DNA of 64,000 nt from Oscillospiraceae bacterium (GTDB lineage: Bacteria > Bacillota > Clostridia > Oscillospirales > Oscillospiraceae): the NCBI GenBank assembly GCA_020025515.1, contig JAHHRZ010000006.1:1-64000 (forward strand), written 5' to 3'. Made by a program: the position numbers and the translations under genes. Shown here one piece after another: positions 60,055 to 64,000 of the stretch. Numbering within the stretch: the stretch's first letter is position 1; the number at the start of each line of letters is the position of its first letter. The notes beneath the pieces were generated by a model. The model saw nothing but the letters and a program-made list of their open reading frames with translations. It made no database searches and was not told the DNA's origin.

Positions 60055-61200
60055 ATGGATCTTATGAAAAAGCTAACCACCGCCGCCTGCTGGTGCCTCA
60101 GTCTGGCGCTGCCGGTGAAAAAGAACCGGGTGATCTTTTGCAGCTACTATGGCCGGGGATATTCCGATAACCCCAAGGCCATCGCCCAGGCCATGCTGGA
60201 CATGGGCACCGATGCAGAGCTGATTTGGCTGCTGAAAAATCCGGAGGATGCCAAGTCCCTGCCCGCAGGCATTACGCCCTGCCCTTATGACTCTGCCAAG
60301 CGGATTTGGGCTTTGGCGACTGCCAAGGTCTGGGTGGACAACTGCCGAAAGTACGACCGGTTCAAAAAGAAAAATCAGTACTATTTGCAGACCTGGCACG
60401 GATTTCCCCTGAAGCGGATCGAAAAGGACGCTCTGGATTCTCTGGCTCCGGACTTTGAAAAGGGCGCCGTCAAAGACTCCCGGCACACGGACCTTCTGCT
60501 CTCCAACAGCGCCCACTCCACCACGGTTCTGCGCCGGGCCTACTGGTATGACGGCGCCATTGGACAGTATGGTTCTCCCAGAAACGATGTGTTCTTCCAT
60601 CCCCAGCCCAATGTGCGGGAAACGGTTCTGAACCACTTTGGTCTGGATGCACAGCGGAAGATTCTGCTCTACGCTCCCACCTTTCGGGCGGATCATTCCA
60701 TCGAAGCTTACCGCATCGGGATGGAGCAGGCGCTAAACGCCTGTGAGCGGCGATTTGGCGGCACTTGGACCGGGCTGGTGCGTTTACACCCCAATGTGGC
60801 TTCCCAGTCTGACGGGCTGTTCCAGTACGATGAGGGGCGCATCCTGGATGCCACCTCTTACCCGGATATGCAGGAGCTTCTGAGCTGTGCCGATCTTCTG
60901 ATTACAGACTATTCCTCTTCCATGTTTGACTATGCCCTGAGCCGCCGGCCCTGCATCCAGTTTGCCCTGGATCTGGACTGCTACCGCAAGGACCGCAACT
61001 TCTATTTCCCTCTGGATCAGCTGCCCTTCCCTCTGGCCACCACCAACGGGGAGCTGGAAGAAAAGATCCTGCATTTTGACGAAGAGGCCTATCTCACCCG
61101 TTGGGACCATTTCCGCTCCACCCAGTCCTTCTATGAAGACGGAAACGCCTCCAAGCGCTGCGCCCGATGGATTGAAGATCGCATCAACGGAAAGGATTGA
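60055..61200 (+). CDS. CDP-glycerol glycerophosphotransferase family protein
   Basis: A 381-residue enzyme of the TagB/TagF family that transfers glycerol phosphate from CDP-glycerol. Visible motifs: QTWHGFPLKRI (near 113), YGSPRNDVF, LLYAPTFR (near 202) and LLITDYSSSMFDYA (near 281). It contains the transferase domain only, shorter than full-length TagF polymerases, so it may add single units like TagB, or decorate a glycan. The stop overlaps the region upstream of tagD, whose product supplies CDP-glycerol. Confidence 0.92.
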   Translation: MDLMKKLTTAACWCLSLALPVKKNRVIFCSYYGRGYSDNPKAIAQAMLDMGTDAELIWLLKNPEDAKSLPAGITPCPYDSAKRIWALATAKVWVDNCRKYDRFKKKNQYYLQTWHGFPLKRIEKDALDSLAPDFEKGAVKDSRHTDLLLSNSAHSTTVLRRAYWYDGAIGQYGSPRNDVFFHPQPNVRETVLNHFGLDAQRKILLYAPTFRADHSIEAYRIGMEQALNACERRFGGTWTGLVRLHPNVASQSDGLFQYDEGRILDATSYPDMQELLSCADLLITDYSSSMFDYALSRRPCIQFALDLDCYRKDRNFYFPLDQLPFPLATTNGELEEKILHFDEEAYLTRWDHFRSTQSFYEDGNASKRCARWIEDRINGKD

Positions 61201-61205
61201 ATATT

Positions 61206-61598
61206 TTGAGACGAGTAATTACCTATGGCACCTTTGACCTGCTGCACTATGGTCACATCAACCTCCTGCGCCGGGCCAAGGCCCAGGGGGACTATCTGGT
61301 GGTGGCTCTGTCCACCGATGAATTCAACTGGAACCAGAAACAGAAGAAAAGCTATTTCTCCTATGAAGAGCGCAAGGCCATGCTGGAGGCCATCCGCTAT
61401 GTGGATCTGGTCATTCCCGAAGAAAACTGGGACCAGAAGAAAACCGATGTGGAAAAATACAACATCGATGTCTTTGTTATGGGCGATGACTGGGAAGGCA
61501 AATTTGACTTTCTCAAGGACCAGTGCGAAGTGGTCTATCTCCCCCGCACCCCGGAAATCTCCACCACTAAAATCAAAGCAGAGCTGCACACCAAATAA
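61206..61598 (+). CDS. tagD: Glycerol-3-phosphate cytidylyltransferase
   Basis: Makes CDP-glycerol from CTP and glycerol 3-phosphate. The 130-residue protein has the nucleotidyltransferase motif GTFDLLHYGHINLL (8-21) and the RTPEISTTKIK C-terminal motif (ISTT). I place the start at the TTG at 61206: AAAGGA ends 9 bases before it. An in-frame TTG at 61197 would touch the ribosome site. The gene lies 5 bases after the glycerophosphotransferase gene. Confidence 0.95.
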   Translation: MRRVITYGTFDLLHYGHINLLRRAKAQGDYLVVALSTDEFNWNQKQKKSYFSYEERKAMLEAIRYVDLVIPEENWDQKKTDVEKYNIDVFVMGDDWEGKFDFLKDQCEVVYLPRTPEISTTKIKAELHTK

Positions 61599-61654
61599 AA
61601 TAGGAAGCCTGCCGCAGCATGCGGTTAAACTCTGTATTCCAAGCATTGAAAAAT

Positions 61655-61701
61655 ATCCGGAGAACCCAGGACTCAGCCTGGGTTCTCCGGATCTCTTTTT
61701 T
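61655..61701. terminator. Bidirectional terminator between tagD and the surface protein
   Basis: A 16-bp perfect stem (61655-61670 with 61677-61692), a 6-nt loop and CTCTTTTTT on the right; on the left a run of A gives T on the minus strand. It serves both convergent units. Confidence 0.92.
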
Positions 61702-61798
61702 GTTCTTTCGTTCCATTGGGAAGCATCCCAAGTCCCTGCTTTTCTGGTGCACAGACTTGGGATGGGGCTGTTTTCACCCAAGCCCAGGAACACTAAAA

Positions 61799-64000
61799 TC
61801 AGTAAAGGAAGAGGCTGTTTACAATAATACCGGAACCGATCTCATACATGGGATTTGCCCAGGCGTTGCCCAGACCAACCTGACACAGAACGGATTCGTG
61901 ACCGGCTGCGGGGTCATAATATGCGCTGCGCAGGTCTCGGATGCCATAGAAGCTTCCGGTCAGTTCATCCTTCATGAGACTGCGGCCGCCGTCAAAGTCT
62001 CCCCAATACTGGGCAAAGATTGCATACTGTACGGGCAGCGTTTCACCGCTGGGGTCCACACGGGTCAGCATACCGGCGGTAAAGCCGTCCACGAAGAAGA
62101 GTTCTCCCCTGTGACAGAGCAACCCGGCAGGGCGGTATTCAGGACTTCGGAGCACCCGGTTTGTGATCTCCCCGGTAGCAGGATCTACTTCTGCTATCAT
62201 TCCCATAAAGGAGTCCAGATACTTGGAAACATTGTAGGCCTCCATCGTTACATAGAGCTTTCCGGTTTCCCCGTCCCAAGCCATATCGATTGCCTGATAG
62301 GGCTTTTCTACCGTATAGCTGGTATCTTCTCCCTTGACCCAGGTATCCTGTGCCTTTAACATCTCGGTGAGACCATGAATGCCATTTCCCAGCTTGGTAC
62401 GCTCAAAGGTTTCCGGATCAATGCGATAGAAGTATCCTTCCTTGTCGTAGGAGTAGAGCACATCGCCGGCCAGCACGGATGCGGCAATGGGTGCCTCCTC
62501 CGGAGCATCGTCCCGGAGAACGGTTACCTTGCCCTTATCGTCAAAGGTAATCCACTGGGTATTGCTTTCGTCATAGCCATAGAATTTCCGCTCATGATCC
62601 AGAACGGTAACGATGCAGGTGTCACTCTGTCCCTGGGGCGTGGTTGCGGTGATGGTTGCGGTACCAACCGCCACGGGGGTGATGGTGCCGTCGGCGGATA
62701 CGGTTGCAACTTCTTCATTGTCAGAGCTCCAGGTGAGGGTTTGGTCCACGCTGCCGACGCTGATGGGAAGGACGGTGGCGGTGAGGCTCATATCCGTTCC
62801 AACCACGGCGGCGGTCTTCTCCGGCAGGCGCACGCCCATTGTCTGCACCGTTTCGGGAACCTGAGGCTCAGTTTCGGGGATGGAGTAGAGAGAGGTCACT
62901 GTGATTCCCTTGCCTACCATGGGGCCTCGGTCTCCATCGATGGTGCCCAGCTTTTTGGCAGTGCCGGTGGTGGGGTCAACCTCCACCAGGTTGGAGCTGA
63001 AGTCGTTGGACTGTGACCAGTAGATGGTGTCATTGTTCCAGTCGTAGTGCATAGACTGATAGGTGGTGCCCCTCAAACCGGTGGGACCAACCTCTGTCCG
63101 TTCTCCGGTGGATTTGTTCAGGGTGTACAACATTCCACGGGTATCTGCCCCGTAGAGAACGCCTTCTTCATCGCAGGCCAGGGTAATTACATCGGTACCC
63201 GTGTCTCCCACCACTGTAAAGGTGCCGTCGGTCAGGTTCATCTGCGCCAGTGCCCCCTGGTAGTTTTCATCCATGATAATGGCAAACATGGCTCCGGTGG
63301 TGTAGTCAAAGGCCATGTCCCTCACATACATGGAAGTCTGGTGCAGCACTTCGTAGGAGAAGGTGGCAGGGTCTACCCGCAAGGTATAGAACATAAAGTC
63401 CACATTACTCTGCCCAAAGGCGTAAATGTAGCCGTCATAGTAGGCACCGGCGAAAATGACAAGATCCCCAAATCCTGCCAGAAGCTCACTGTCCCCAGGC
63501 CGCAGGATGGGCAGTCTGCCCCAGGCATTGATCTCATTGCCCACCATACCATCGCCATAGTCCCAACCATAGAATCCAAAGAGACTTCCAAGATCAGGAG
63601 TAACCACAATCTGCGCCGTAACAGGTGCCAGACCGGGAACGGTCACGGTAAGGGTGGTTTCACCGGCCTTGTGCGCCGTAATCAGACCGTCTTGGGATAC
63701 GGTTGCAATGGACTCGTCCTGTGTTGCATAGGAGGGCTTGCAGGTGGCGTTCCACGGCTCCAGAGACAGCGGAATTTGAACTTCGTCAAATTCAATCATC
63801 TCAAAGCGCTCCGGGATGGATACTGCGGTGGGATCCACCACAGGAACCGGAGGCTCTTTGCGGACCGGCTGTACCAGAGCGGTGTTGTGGGCACTTCTCT
63901 TCTGCCCAGCCACAAAACCGGTGGTGATAATCTCAATGTGCTCCATGTCGGACACATCAATCCAGTGAATCTGGTTGTGTTCATCGGCCCACAGGATTCC
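61799..64000 (-). CDS. Large surface protein with Ig-like (BIG2) domains, 5' end cut by window edge
   Basis: At least 733 residues are visible; the frame stays open to the edge, with residues before the GTG at 63955 reading as normal protein (GILWADEHNQIHWID). Two bacterial Ig-like (BIG2) domains are evident from ATVSQDG and ATVSADG motifs, near 63.6-63.9 kb and 62.6-62.9 kb. Between and after them are repeats of about 40-50 residues with VDPxTG (FSYEVLH, LVEVDPTTGTAKKLG, AEVDPATGEI, RVDPSGE), as in beta-propeller proteins. No signal peptide or wall anchor is visible here. Likely an exported adhesin or binding protein; ligand unknown. Confidence 0.85.
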   Translation of the reverse strand, partial: GILWADEHNQIHWIDVSDMEHIEIITTGFVAGQKRSAHNTALVQPVRKEPPVPVVDPTAVSIPERFEMIEFDEVQIPLSLEPWNATCKPSYATQDESIATVSQDGLITAHKAGETTLTVTVPGLAPVTAQIVVTPDLGSLFGFYGWDYGDGMVGNEINAWGRLPILRPGDSELLAGFGDLVIFAGAYYDGYIYAFGQSNVDFMFYTLRVDPATFSYEVLHQTSMYVRDMAFDYTTGAMFAIIMDENYQGALAQMNLTDGTFTVVGDTGTDVITLACDEEGVLYGADTRGMLYTLNKSTGERTEVGPTGLRGTTYQSMHYDWNNDTIYWSQSNDFSSNLVEVDPTTGTAKKLGTIDGDRGPMVGKGITVTSLYSIPETEPQVPETVQTMGVRLPEKTAAVVGTDMSLTATVLPISVGSVDQTLTWSSDNEEVATVSADGTITPVAVGTATITATTPQGQSDTCIVTVLDHERKFYGYDESNTQWITFDDKGKVTVLRDDAPEEAPIAASVLAGDVLYSYDKEGYFYRIDPETFERTKLGNGIHGLTEMLKAQDTWVKGEDTSYTVEKPYQAIDMAWDGETGKLYVTMEAYNVSKYLDSFMGMIAEVDPATGEITNRVLRSPEYRPAGLLCHRGELFFVDGFTAGMLTRVDPSGETLPVQYAIFAQYWGDFDGGRSLMKDELTGSFYGIRDLRSAYYDPAAGHESVLCQVGLGNAWANPMYEIGSGIIVNSLFLY

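Noticed and set aside
1..64000. CRISPR arrays, IS elements, prophage or integrated plasmid
   Set aside because: No regularly spaced repeats, transposase, integrase or phage structural genes were found on either strand.

Overview
The window looks like a chromosomal segment of a spore-forming, Gram-positive anaerobe of the class Clostridia, most likely Oscillospirales/Oscillospiraceae. That placement is inferred from gene content and order: a dcw cluster starting with mraZ-rsmH, a SpoVD/PBP2B-type PASTA transpeptidase, spoIIP, spoVAC, YmfF/YmfH, tig-clpP-clpX-lon-engB and dnaG-sigma. Base composition is high for Clostridia (high 50s % GC by eye), which explains the many long antisense open frames. 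Several starts are TTG or GTG with good Shine-Dalgarno sequences. There is no CRISPR array, IS element or prophage, so most of the window is core genome. The accessory part is the surface-polymer region at the right end.

Layout. 1-16.8 kb is on the minus strand. The division and wall cluster reads mraZ, rsmH, ftsL-like, PASTA PBP, murE, murF, mraY, ftsW, murG, murA, divIB, then ftsZ with its own promoter. A yerC-methyltransferase-hslO operon and a tRNA-Val follow. murD, murC and ftsA are absent from the cluster. 17.1-28.7 kb is on the plus strand: a small membrane protein, tadA, spoIIP, tRNA-Gly(CCC), a dihydrouridine synthase, a short DtxR-type regulator, an MBL-fold hydrolase, ymfF-ymfH-lgt, a small unknown gene and a GntR(YtrA)-ABC exporter operon. 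28.8-50.4 kb is on the minus strand as several operons: ymdB-yhaO-yhaN-lrgA-lrgB; response regulator-histidine kinase-htrA; spoVAC with a sigma-G-like promoter; tig-clpP-clpX-lon-engB; lepB-rbgA-rnhB-yraN-dipeptidase-threonine synthase-like-phosphoesterase; and rplS. 50.7-61.6 kb is on the plus strand: dnaG, a sigma factor and a degenerate sigma-like protein, then a surface-polymer cluster (two Wzy/WaaL-like proteins, GT2, flippase, glycerophosphotransferase, TagD). From 61.8 kb to the edge, on the minus strand, lies a large Ig-like surface protein that runs off the window.

How the genes work together. The left part builds and divides the DAP-type wall: lipid precursors (murE/F, mraY, murG, murA), septal synthesis (ftsW, PBP) and the divisome (ftsL, divIB, ftsZ). 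The middle covers envelope maintenance and proteostasis: lgt, lepB, htrA under a two-component system, and Clp and Lon with trigger factor. The right part makes a glycerophosphate-containing surface glycan. Sporulation genes are scattered rather than clustered.

The least expected items are: a tandem sigma pair after dnaG whose second member has lost the residues for promoter melting and DNA binding; a threonine synthase homologue that has lost its whole catalytic core; a near-identical 27-bp dyad next to two unlinked promoters; a cysteine-rich extracytoplasmic kinase sensor; and a stand-alone spoVAC with a visible forespore promoter.
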